Below, one piece after another: positions 37,225 to 47,341 of a DNA stretch of 64,000 bases. The notes under the pieces are model-generated. The model was not told where the DNA came from and searched no databases. It saw nothing but the letters and a program-made list of their open reading frames with translations. The stretch's first letter is position 1. Each line of letters starts with the position of its first letter. The position numbers and the translations under genes were made by a program. The DNA is taken from contig BCIV01000018.1 of assembly GCA_001600055.1 (NCBI GenBank), positions 62,001-126,000 of the forward strand. Direction: 5' to 3'. The stretch comes from Filobasidium wieringae (Eukaryota > Basidiomycota > Tremellomycetes > Filobasidiales > Filobasidiaceae).

Positions 37225-38813
37225 CTACCATCGTTCGCTATCTGGGTCGACGTATTCCGGGTTGAAACGATCATTCTCGGCAAGTACCAGGTCTCTCCAG
37301 GTAGTGTTCGAGTACTTGCCATCTCCTGCCCCTAGTCCCACTTGGGTCCATGATTTCTTTGATCCCGAAAGTCCACCTCTCAACTTTTCAATGGAAGAAG
37401 ACTTTGGCGTTTCAGATGGTTGTTTGTCTTGTTGATCCTCGGTGACAATCTTGACTCCCTCCCCAAGCCCCATACTATCGATCAAAGCCTCCAACGTTGC
37501 ACCTCTCATCACCCTCACACCGCCCACTCCCCCACTAGTCTCACTCCTCCAACTCCCTCTAACGCTACTGAAACTGTTCGTGATCACTCCGAATTGACGC
37601 AAAGCCTTCTCCTTGGCTCGTAAATAAGACCCTCCAGAAGTCGACCGTCCGAAGTGCTGATAAGCGTGAACACTGGAGGCGGAAGCCAGAGCTTCTGGAT
37701 CATATAGCGGAGATTCTCCCTCGTTCATGTACATGCTAATGTCGATCGCCTCGCCGAGAAACTCTTGAGGAGCGCGTGGTTCACGCAGCCTGGTTTCTCT
37801 CACAGAGAACATTGTGATAGGAGGGGTAGTGTTGCTCGCCCATACAGAAAGATCTTTCACGTGCGTTCTGGATGAGATTGATGAAAATTCAGCTCAGCCC
37901 TCGTCTAGTATCGTTTTGATACAGATTGAAACTAGTCTATTGTACTCACGCCGTCACGTCGGCAGCCACGTAAGAGATGACCAAGTTCTTCGGAGGAGGT
38001 TTGATTTGCTCTGCCATATGACGAAAAACGGCCGAAGCGAAACTAGGTTCGAACGTCCCGGTAGGTTCTATTCCCGGTCCATAACAACAAAGGATGAGAT
38101 TACGCTCGGCTCACGCCCGCTTGTTTTCGGTATCGCGCGAAGAGGACTCACTCATATCGATCTTCAAGACGGGGTCTAGCATGACGGAAAAGGGATGGAC
38201 CGTCTCCCCCGTTGTTTTCTCCCCTGGTTGTTTCGGGAACCTGTACTTGACGTGAAGGACATGGATTCGGTTCTTAGGCTTCGTTTGTAGTTCCTATAAT
38301 CAAGCACGCATGAGATCGAGTGAAAGACGATGCCGATTCGTCAGTGAAAATGCGCCCCCTCTCGGCCCTCATTATGAGACGGAGCGAATCCCCATCCCAA
38401 CTCACTCTCACATACTCCAGCAACTTGCCCGCATGTCTCAACCCCTCCTCCCCCACCCCCCTCGCCCCCTGCTTAGGCGTCTTGGCATAAGAAGTAAACC
38501 CGACGAAAACATAAACCGCATCCCTAGTAGGTAAATCGGGATTGATGACCCTTTCCGTTCCCCCGCTCAACCCGTCCGAGCGGATCCGAGTCATCTGGAT
38601 GGAAAGGGGGGCGTAATCGTGCGCTTTGATACTACCCGTCGTACCCAAGCTTCCTCTCGTGCTCCCGTTGAGGGAAGGATCGTCTTTGAGCGCATCGGAG
38701 GGTTTGGTAAGGATCCCATGGGGTTTGATGTTAGGGTTAACGGAGACGGGGCGAGAGGCTAGGTCTTGGATCGGTAATGGAACGTGTTCCGAACTGTAAT
38801 TAGGGCTCGCCAT
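37225..38813 (-). CDS. Hypothetical protein, about 430 residues, unknown function
   Basis: Not recognised. The start is placed at 38813 (MASPNYSSEHVPLPIQDL) because the open frame further upstream overlaps the last exon of the PDCD5 gene. Four exons join in phase: exon 1 to the VR before GTGAGT near 38405; then ELQTKPKNRIHVLHVKYRFP up to about 38150; then TGTFEPSFASAVFRHMAEQ up to about 37950; then the last exon from about 37870, with KDLSVWASNTTPPITMFSV, ending YVDPDSERW. Segments such as DAVYVFVGFTSYAKTPKQG and KNLVISYVAADVTA look like strands of an ordered domain; the rest is Ser/Gly-rich. No catalytic motif, signal peptide or membrane helix was seen. Confidence 0.6.
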
Positions 38814-39069
38814 GATGCTCCTCAACTCAAGGTCGATACGGAAGAACGATCTTGCATGAAGGTCGATATGTCGTTCAAGAGCCTGACCTTTGGTCCTGAT
38901 CGTGCTTTCGAGACTATAACAACCATCAAAAGAACCAGAACAAAGGGACCCTTTTCCCCATAAAGGGGTACCTGAAACACAGGTCCTTTGACTTGATATG
39001 CATTGTAATAAGAATGACGTATAGTATGATACACTCGGATTATCTCTCCTTCTGAACCCTCTGGGAGTA

Positions 39070-39780
39070 TCAGAGGTCGTATTCGTCCGATTCCGATTCG
39101 TCCCTCTTCCTTTGGATCTGCGGTACATTGCATTCGTTTGGATCAGCTTGCGAGACGGGACGCTGGATCGGAGAAGAAAGGCGCTCACGGTGATCCCTCC
39201 TCCTAGGGATTTCGTCCGAGAGTTTTGTTGGGTTTGGGTTTGAGGTTTGGGTGCTGAAGCGGAGAGCTGGGTGTAGTCGTATAGACAGGGATGAATGAGG
39301 AGGGGGGAGAGGCGCAGTTGTAAATAAGTTTAGAAGAGGTTTCTATGGGAAGGGAGATGAGGTGGGAAGAATCGACTTACCTGTTCCAACATCGATCGGA
39401 GCTCATCATCATCGATTTTCTGTCGAATCTGACCTGATCTTGCGAGACTTATAAGTTGACGTTCTATCGCTTCTGCTTGTGATGGTCTGATCATTGCTAT
39501 GCGTGATACTGAGTTGAATAAAGCGTTATCAAGTCGCTATATCAGCTGCATTTCAATCAGATTGAAGTCCAAGACTAGGAGACTGACATCTCTCACGAGC
39601 ACTAGGTTCCAAGATCTGTCCCAACATGCCTCTCCGCATCTCTTCTTCCTGTTGCTTGGCTTGCATCTGAGCTGCTCGAGATTCTTCGTCGTTGCCTGCC
39701 CCGCCTGGAGCTCCTCCAGGACCTCCAGCTGGAGGATTGGCCGGTCTCAGACCTGCTGGGAGTTGGAAGTTAGAAGACAT
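39070..39780 (-). CDS. PDCD5/TFAR19 family protein
   Basis: Small helical protein of the PDCD5 family, conserved from archaea to man, with reported roles in prefoldin/CCT-linked folding and apoptosis. The start at 39780 gives MSSNFQLPAGLRPANPP, a Pro/Gly-rich N-terminus longer than in animals, then QAKQQEEEMRRGMLGQILEP and SARER. The second exon supplies RIAMIRPSQAEAIERQLI, SLARSGQIRQKIDDDEL and RSMLEQ. A third starts LSASAPKPQTQTQQ; a final exon after CGCAG gives IQRKRDESESDEYDL with TGA at 39070-39072. The acidic, Asp/Glu-rich end after a basic RKR step is the family signature. About 150 residues in total. Confidence 0.88.
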
Positions 39781-40017
39781 TGTGTTGGATGAGAAGGTAG
39801 ATGAGCAGAAGAAGCTGGGCACTTGTGAAGATGGAGATGAATTCGAGAGTGTTCGTTTTGTGGACAAAGTGAGGTCCTCATATGCGTTTCTGATGTGAAA
39901 ACGCATGAGATGACCTCCACTTTTTGGAATTTATTGCTCATATCGCGCATATCGTTCCAGTTTCTGGATTCGAAACCTCGAAATTCGATTCGGTAAATCT
40001 CGAATGACAATCTCAAA
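39781..40017. promoter_or_regulatory. Compact bidirectional promoter of the PDCD5 gene and hgh1
   Basis: Only 237 bp lie between the two divergent ATGs, so the genes must share a promoter region. Both neighbours serve protein folding by family knowledge (PDCD5 with CCT, Hgh1 with eEF2 folding), which makes co-regulation plausible. No specific site was identified. Confidence 0.5.
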
Positions 40018-41919
40018 ATGTCTTCTCTTTCTGAATTATTCCAGTTCCTACACGCTCCAAACCCAGACGCAAGGGAATTGGCTCTAGCGAACCTGGCGGG
40101 ACATACCCCCAAGACCTCTGCTGCTCGTAACATCTTCGTTCCCAGTGGTGGAACCCCCGTGTGGAAGGATATCCAGGATGGCAAAGCCAAGCATGTCTCG
40201 CAGAGTGAAAAGGAAAAGGTAGAGATGTTGGAGGATTTGAAGACTCTTTGTCGGGATGCACCGGTGAGTGGAGATAGTGTCGAGGTCCGAAGACTGGGGT
40301 AGCGGAGCTGATTTAGTACCGCCAGATGATCGCTCATGATGCTTTCTCAGCATTGGTCAATCTGAGTGATACCCTTCTCGTAGCTCGGCATCTGGTGAAC
40401 GAGGATTTCTTACGGTTCATCGTCTCCTTCACTGCCGTATGTGCTGCACCTTTGTTAAACCTATCTCTTGAGAACGCCGACTCATCTACCCTTGAATGAC
40501 GAATAGAACCACACCGCGACCCTTTCATCGCTAGCAGCAATGTTGCTTTCCAACATAACCTTCCACGCCTCCCTAACCCCTCTCCTTTCCAACCTAACCA
40601 TCCCCGTCATCCTCATCCCCTCCGACCCAACCCCCTCGAGCTCTTCCAACCCTGACGAACCCACTTCGATCCCTGCCCCACCTTACTGGTTCCCCCTCTC
40701 TCGTTCCGCCTCGTCCACCATCCACCCAGGGTTCAGACCACAGATGGAAGAGGATTTCGAAAACTTGCCGAGGGTCGAGGCGGTCAGGGCTTTGGTGCAG
40801 GCTTTCGAGGATGGGGCTTCCGAGGGGGTCGCAAAGGGGAAAGAAGGAGCGAGGAGGAAGGGGACGGTTCATTTCTTAGCTAGTGTGTTTGCTAATATAA
40901 GCATGGTACGTTTTCCCCCTCATCCTCTGAGAGAACACACTTGCCTGATCTAGCCAAACTGATATCTTCCGCCTCACGTTCTTCAGCTCCCCGCGACCCG
41001 TCCCCTCCTATTACTCCCCTTCCCACCCTTTCCGAAACCTATCACCCCCGAAAACGTTTCACCAGAGGACGAACCTTTATTGACCAAGATCGTAGTCTAT
41101 ACCGAACATCCGGATACCATCCGAAGAGGAGGAGCTTTGGGGTGTATCAAGTGAGTCTTCCCAACCGAGGTTGTTGTATGGTAGGAAAGCTGATTGAATA
41201 TTGATCTGTGACAGGAACGCGGCGATGGATCGATTGTCTCATCCTTTCTTGCTCGCTACCGAATGTGAGTCCCGATCATCCTAGTTCCCGACCGCGACGA
41301 TGTTTCTGACTGTTCGGATTTACCGACGCTCCAGCCGATAGAGTTCAGCATCCTACGGACAAGACGAGGAAGATCAAGGGTGTTGATGTCTTGCCCTGGG
41401 TCTTGTCCCCCCTCATGGGACCAGAAGAGATCGATATCGAGGTCAGTCATGGAAAAGTTTCTCGTCGTTTGATTTCCTATGGCTGATCGTGTTCGAGCGA
41501 TTAGGAGGGGGACGCGTTACCGGAGACGTTACAGTTCTTGGGTCCGGACAAGGTCAGGGAGAGGGATCCTGTACTGAGGATGATGTGTGTCGAAATTTTG
41601 CTGCTCTTGGCGACGAGTGAGTTGCGACCTTTTAGCCAACTTCTTTTCTCGCTGTGTGAGCTGAGTTGGGATCGTTCGCGCAGGTTACACGGGTCGAAAG
41701 TCCTTGCGAGATCGAGGAACGTATACCGTCATCAAGCTCGCAAACGATGCGGAGAAGGACGACAAGATTCAGGATTCCATGATCCGTCTGGTCGGTCTGC
41801 TGAAGCGTGAAGAGGGTCAAGAGACGCAACAAGACGTAGTCGAGGGACTGCATAAGAGTCAGGCTGAGGCTGATGCCGAAGAAGAGGGGGATAGCGATCT
41901 TGAGATCGAGGTCATCTAG
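40018..41919 (+). CDS. hgh1: Hgh1/FAM203 armadillo-repeat chaperone adaptor for eEF2
   Basis: Hgh1 is an armadillo-type helical protein that brings nascent eEF2 to the chaperonin TRiC/CCT. The gene has several introns. Exon 1 begins MSSLSELFQFLHAPNPDARE with the first helical repeat. Further exons give DAFSALVNLSDTLLVARHL, AAMLLSNITFHASLTPLL and VFANISM. Family-specific phrases follow: TIRRGGALGCIKNAAMDRL, DVLPWVLSPLMGPEEIDIEE, LPETLQFLGPDKVRERDPVL and RDRGTYTVIKLANDAEKDD. The end is acidic (EEEGDSDLEIEVI). An Asp/Pro/Ser-rich insertion in the middle repeat (about 40600-40760) is unlike animal proteins. Its stop lies 52 bp from the stop of the convergent WW gene. Confidence 0.9.
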
Positions 41920-41971
41920 ATGAACGGTCGATGCCGAGGTGTATGATTAAGAGATTATAAGGATACAATGG

Positions 41972-43046
41972 TTATCCGCGTAGCCATGCATTGTTTCTAG
42001 CTTTCTTTTCTTGCTTCTTCTGCCGGAATCGGTCCTGCAAGAGCCATGCGAGGTCTGTCAACACACGTCCAACAGCAGACTACACGTTAAGACTTACCAT
42101 ATCCGCTTTGGACAACTTTGTCTTTCCCCTATCATCAGCCCCACCTTCCATCTCCTTCCTCTTCTTTTCTTGATACTCCTTTTCCCTACTCTGCTCCCAT
42201 TCCTGTACGTCAAAAAAGACACCCTCTTGTCTCTTCGCTCGATTGGCTTCGGCCAGATGATCGACCGTGTATTGGAAATTCGCCGGGGTGAATCGACCCG
42301 TCCGGCTATTGAACGCTGCAGTTTGGTAGCCATCGCCTCCCCTCTGTTCTCGAGGTAACAGGTGAGCGAGATCAGGATCTATTGGAGGAAGACCGCCTTC
42401 TGCTGGTACTCCTGCTTGAGGGTAGGCGGCTGTGGATGAGGAAGGAGCACCGTATGCTTGACCCCACGACGCTTGAGGCAGAGGAGATTGTTCTGTAGGT
42501 AAAGGAGGATTCTCGGTAGGAAGAGGAGGCTGTTCGTTAGGGAGAGGCGGTTGAGTGGAAGAAGAGGATCCGGCAGCTGGGGTGGAAGGGGGAGGAGCTA
42601 AGGGGTTTGTCCATGTCGTCTCGTTTGTCTTCGAATTCCAGAAATAGTAGGCTAAGGTCAAGAAATCCAGAGACGTTAAATCTTCAGATCATGTATACAC
42701 TTGAAGCCGGTGTCTTACCGTTAGCTGCAGGTGCCCAAACAGCTTGCCAACCCCCCGTATCCTCCGTAGCATCTGATTTCTTTTCCTCGGCAGCTCTACG
42801 CCCTTTCAAGCTCGTCTCCGCTGCGGGATCCCAAACATCATCTCCCTCTGTATCTTTCGAATCGCTTGAAACCTCGGAGGGTTCTTCAGTAGGTAATGGA
42901 GGTGCAGTGTCAAGTGGTAAGGACTCTGCTGGTAGAGGTGGTTGTTCGTCTGGCAGAGGTGGGTTTTCTTCTGGTAGAGGTGGCTGCTCTACCGGTTCTG
43001 GTGATGGAGAGCCCTCTTCTACCGTTACTGGTTTCTGGGATGGCAT
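41972..43046 (-). CDS. WW-domain protein with flanking PPLP repeats
   Basis: Three exons. The start at 43046 (MPSQKPVTVEEGSPSPEPVE) is chosen because the open frame upstream is leader-like and this ATG starts the repeat-bearing part. A WW domain is split by an intron: GGWQAVWAPAANG then AYYFWNSKTNETTWTNPLAPP, with both Trp positions, the Tyr pair and the closing Pro present. Clusters of PPLPxE(N/Q) repeats lie before it (about 42888-42995) and after it (about 42476-42550). The C-terminal part is ordered and basic: GYQTAAFNSRTGRFTPANF, HLAEANRAKRQEGVFFD, then RFRQKKQEKKARNNAWLRG at the stop (TAA 41972-41974). WW proteins of this type often act in splicing or transcription; the exact role is unknown. 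Confidence 0.85.
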
Positions 43047-43526
43047 TTTTGCTAGTAGGAGGGCGGTCTGATTGGAGATGCTGGGGAAAGGCTTAGCTTG
43101 AGGAGGTGGGTGTGATTGATTGCCTGACGTCTTCAAATAATGCTGACAAATCAGACACGCACCTCCGTTCGGATCCGCTCGTTTCACTTTGTGAACGGTT
43201 TCAGAGCGAAAAATACCGAGGAAAAGAATTTGTATGTATATCGACGTAGATCTCATATTCCGACGTATCATCAGTCTATCACGGCCGTATATTCTTGAGC
43301 CGTATCAACGCAAGCCATTTTTGGCCTTGCAAGCAAAAATCTATTATCTGAATGAGCAGTTCCTCTAGCCATCTCACAATCACCATCACGGCGGAAATAT
43401 ATATACGTCCAGCCCTAAGGCATAGGGATTTGAGAGCTGATAAAGTAGGACGATGTCGAAGACGCTGACAGAGTCAGTATATGATGGTCTTTGATACACT
43501 CCAGCTTCATCTGTTTGAGCTCACGT
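43047..43526. other. Intergenic region between the WW gene and tandem paralogue A
   Basis: 480 bp holding the WW-gene promoter and leader plus the 3' end of the next gene. No other supportable feature. Confidence 0.5.
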
Positions 43527-44667
43527 TTAGAGGTCCGTGGGCAATTTGGACAACTTTGGGAATGCCCTCGCTGCTCGCTCTCTATCCAATCTCTTCAACT
43601 TTCGATTGCGTTGTCTGTGGAACCAAGATTTCTCGCCTATCTTGAGTTGTTCGAGCAACCTTCCCTTCAACCACTTAGCCTTGCGCTGAGGAATGAGCTT
43701 CTTCTCGAATTCCGGGCGATACATTTCTTCTACAAGGCGCAAGCATAAAAAGGAAAGCATCTTAGCTTCATACGCTGCGATGATCTCGTCTCCCTTGTCG
43801 ATGGCCAGGAATTCTTTTTCCTCTTCCGAGAGGAACGGAAGGAACTGGAAGAGGAGGGCATCGACAACACAATCAGATCGTACGTTGGTTTCGATTCACA
43901 CTTGGACTGACTTCTTTCGCATTTTGTATGTTCATTCGAATGATATCCGGAAGATCCAGAGGCGGGACAGACCGTTTACGGAGTATAAGGACGTGCTCCT
44001 TGATCGCTTTAAATGTCTTCGAGTACTCCGGGAGCCTCCAGCCCTCAGCCATCTTATCGAATTCTTTCTCGAGCCCTTTCCAGTCGAATCTTTCGACCTT
44101 ATCGCGATTGTCCAATAACCTTTATATCCGGAACCGTGACCGTGAGTAAATCAAAACTACTATAGTATCAAATGAGGAGACGCCTTACAATTGCTCGTGC
44201 TGTTTAAACCAGACAGGCCTGCGGTTCACGGCGAACGTAACTTCCCCTGTATCGGTGACTGATAGAAGCAGGTCTATCTTAGCGCAGCAATGTCAACTAT
44301 CTCTGACGCAACTTACTACCAGGGTTATTGTGATCGTTCCACCCGTCGATGTCGGGACCCCCTGCGCCAGTGCTTGTTTGTTCCTCATTCAGAGGCTCGG
44401 GCCCTTTCAAAGGGCGACGGGTGTCGATAATTGTTCGATGTGATAAGCGGAAAGTACCTTACCTTCTCTATCCTCATTATCTTCTTCCTTGACCTGAGTA
44501 GCAAATCGGCCTCCACTGGTCATTTCTTCGTTGGCAGTCGAAACCCTTGCTGGAGTCGGACCGCTATGGGAAGCAATTTCAACTGAAGGGCCAGCGAGCA
44601 TCAACGGAAGGCCGCCGGTGGACGGCTTCGTATCTCCGCTATCGACTAAACTACGGTGTGGAGCCAT
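43527..44667 (-). CDS. Tandem orphan paralogue A, five exons, unknown function
   Basis: Not recognised, but clearly a gene. Exon 1 (MAPHRSLVDSGDTKPSTGG, to 44463), exon 2 (GPEPLNEEQTSTGAGG ... NNPG), exon 3 (VTDTGEVTFAVNRRPVWF), exon 4 (DNRDKVERFDWKGLEKEFDK ...) and exon 5 (FLPFLSEEEKEFLAIDKGDE ... SKLPTDL) join with intron phases 1, 1, 2 and 0. The N-terminal third is disordered. The rest is helical and basic, with a C-terminal KSWFHRQRNRKLKRLDRERA that could bind nucleic acid or localise to the nucleus. Gene B about 1 kb upstream has the same architecture. About 300 residues; no membrane or signal segments. Confidence 0.75.
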
Positions 44668-45643
44668 AGCTGTAAAGACGCGGATGTCTCAGTGTCATCT
44701 AAGATTTAAGAAACGTATGACCTACATTGACCGGGCGTACTCATGGGTGCAGAACTGAAGATACAGCCAAAGAGCAGGAGGAGTTGCGAGGGAATCCTAC
44801 GTTCCGTTCGGATCGGCTACCCTGGAGCTTATATGCGTAGGCAGAAGTCGATAACGATCGTACGATACTACGACAGCGGAGATATCCTCAATCAGCAGGC
44901 CGTTGACAATCAGGCAACTTGCCTGTTATTGATCACCTTCCAGAAAGGTTTGAATGAAGATCTAATCAGCCGTTCCTGAGATCAAAGGACATGTTTCCAT
45001 ACCAAAGGATGTCTTCCTGCAGATCGACCTTCTATGTTCGAGCTCAGATATGATCTGAATCATTCTAGCGCGCGTGAGTAGATGTCAACCTAAGTCACCG
45101 CTTTTCGTAGGACGAGGAGCAGCGGAGATAAGGAAGTCAAAGGAAAAGGTGATGTCTTCCAGAATCGGACGGATCTTCACCAAGGAAGTTTGCCACCGGC
45201 AGTTCGGCAATCTGATCTCACCCAGTATTCTTTGAGATGACGCGGATGATCGTCCCATGCTCCTTGCAGTAACAGGGATCTCGAATTGCAGGGGTATCTT
45301 TATGTCTCTACTAGCCAAGATCTATTTGAACAATAACAAGCTGATTATTGGACCTTTGATGACCACCAGGATCACTCGAATCCTGTCAACCCCTCAGCTT
45401 GTTGCTTCCTTTGTCACAAACAGAAGATGCTGTTCTCTGCTTCAGACAGGTAACATAGTTCGTATATTCTTAACTACAAGTCTCGTAAATCATCAGCTCC
45501 GTTATACATATTATTACGTGTTCATCAGCCTGTCCCGCCACCTATTTCTCGTTCCTTATCGTAGAATACGGTATGAATCTTCGCGGTCCTACATATTCCA
45601 TCGTCAAACGCTCGCGACGATTACTTTCCGTTGCACGGCCAAG
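44668..45643. other. Intergenic region between the tandem paralogues
   Basis: 976 bp. A 185-codon plus-strand frame (45257-45814) overlaps the last exon of paralogue B in antisense and has no protein-like features. No repeat at the duplication joint could be seen by eye. Confidence 0.5.
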
Positions 45644-46842
45644 CTAATAACGTTCAGCAGTAGCGGGCCTCTCGCGTCCCGAGACCTCCAAACACTGCAT
45701 AGCTGCTGCAGCTCGGTCCCTCTTCGCTTTCTGACTTTTTTTATTCCTCTCCTTGTAGAACCAGTCTTTGACCCCAGAAGAACGGTTCAGGTTGCGCGAC
45801 AAGATGTTGTATAGCTTTGTCGCTGAGCGCTTGTGGACGCGTTTCCCATATTGCAGACCCCAGTTGTCCATGCCGGCCGCAAGTATAGGGCATAACTCAA
45901 GAAGAGCTTCATGGCGAGCGGCGACCACGATGTCGTCTCCTTTGATCAGAGCAAGGTAGAATCTCTCGTCCTTTGTGAGCCACCCAGACTGTTGTACAGA
46001 CTGGTAAAAATTTGCTATATTTCAGCACAGAGAGGCTACCATCGTGAGCGCGCATAGAGACCCACTTCCGGTGCAAGTTTCGCTTGTCTTTTCACCTGTA
46101 GAAAAGTTAGCCCAGATAGACGAAGCTGAATCGACTGGGCGGTCTTGGTATCCTCTGGTGTCCTCTTCTTCTCCGCCTCGATATCGAACAAGATTTCGAG
46201 TTGCCTCCATCGGCGTGTGTTAACGAACTGATGGTAATGCTCCAAGACTCTGATTGAGGAGGAAGGTATTAGCCGTTGAGTATCCTTATGATGAGCGGGA
46301 TATGAAACAAGGTCTTACAATTCCCAATGCCAGACCAACCACACAGAATTCCTGTCTACAGAGAAGTTGACATCGCCTTCATCGGTGACTAAGGGAGAAG
46401 TGGTCGCGTCAGTCACTGAGCAGATCAATGATCGATACAAACACTCACTTCCTGGGTTGTTGACCTCAGCAGGATCGACTGTAGCCTCGCTGCTAATTCC
46501 GGTACGTTGACGCTTCTCTTGGAGCATCTCCCCCATCACTATCAAGCAGAACCTTCAGTAAATATCAAGTCCGATATCGATATCGGAAATGGACAAACAG
46601 TTTCCGCCGTTACCGTTCACATCCAGGTTATCGCCTAGTTCAGGCAAATCATCGTCATCTTCTTCGTCGTCGCTTGAATTAGGTGCGAAAAGTGGTTCCG
46701 TCCTCTCAGGTTGGGTGGAATAGACGGGCGGTGCTGATGTACGAGGTGTCGAGGTAGACTGGAGGCTTTCATCTACATTCTCAAGCTCAGCGATACTTGG
46801 TGACAAGGGCAAAATATCTGGAGAATGGAGAGTCGTGTCCAT
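45644..46842 (-). CDS. Tandem orphan paralogue B, five exons, unknown function
   Basis: Not recognised; a diverged tandem copy of gene A. Exon 1 starts at 46842 (MDTTLHSPDILPLSPSIAEL) with an acidic SSDDEEDDDDLPEL run and ends at a GTAACG donor. Exon 2 gives VMGEMLQEKRQRTGISSEAT ... NNPG, exon 3 ITDEGDVNFSVDRNSVWLVW, exon 4 EHYHQFVNTRRWRQLEILFD ... and exon 5 SGWLTKDERFYLALIKGDDI ... ATAERY. Intron phases are again 1, 1, 2 and 0. Shared positions with A include NNPG-(V/I)-TD-x-G, a Trp-x-x-Leu-Glu-x-x-Phe-Asp block, KGD(D/E)I and K-x-W-F-x-x-(Q/E)-RN-(R/K)-K. About 300 residues. Overall identity to A is low, so the duplication is old or the genes evolve fast. Confidence 0.75.
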
Positions 46843-47341
46843 GATATCTAGATGAAACGAAGTAGTCTGTGCTGTAGATTATGGAGAAACGTATGTCGGA
46901 TGAGGGGCATCAAGGCCTTGGCAGATGCACCCGATTCGACCTGGTCAACCTATATATGAGAACAACAGCACATTCGATAACTGGATCGTCGTCGTAGTCC
47001 AGGCGATCAGTATGAGTAGGATATCGACAGATTTACGGTGTAAGATAAGTGGTAATGATAGCTCGAAGCTTATTGTTCTTCTATCAAGTCAGTGTAAAAA
47101 GCTGACCGATCCTCGATTTCAGCTATGGAACACCGAAGATCCTTTCTCGGACCTGAAGATCGTCGTTTCAACTCAGGCTTCATTCTCGCGCGGATCCTTC
47201 TAGCGCGGATCAGCCTACTTCACAAATGACCACTTGTTCCACAGATCGGTAGTCGGAAGATGCGGTATTATGATATATCTGAAATGTATTGTTGTCCACT
47301 AGCTGAATCACACATTGTATAGGCTACAGTAAGATCCATAA
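46843..47341. other. Intergenic region upstream of paralogue B
   Basis: 499 bp with the promoter of paralogue B and the 3' end of the Prx-like gene. A 92-codon plus-strand frame has no support. Confidence 0.5.

Noticed and set aside
38814..39188. N-terminal extension of the hypothetical gene to 39188
   Set aside because: That stretch holds the last intron and last exon of the PDCD5 gene, which are well supported by the conserved acidic C-terminus.
45257..45814. 185-codon plus-strand frame near the tandem paralogues
   Set aside because: Antisense to the last exon of paralogue B for part of its length; hydrophobic and Ser/Arg-rich without recognisable segments.
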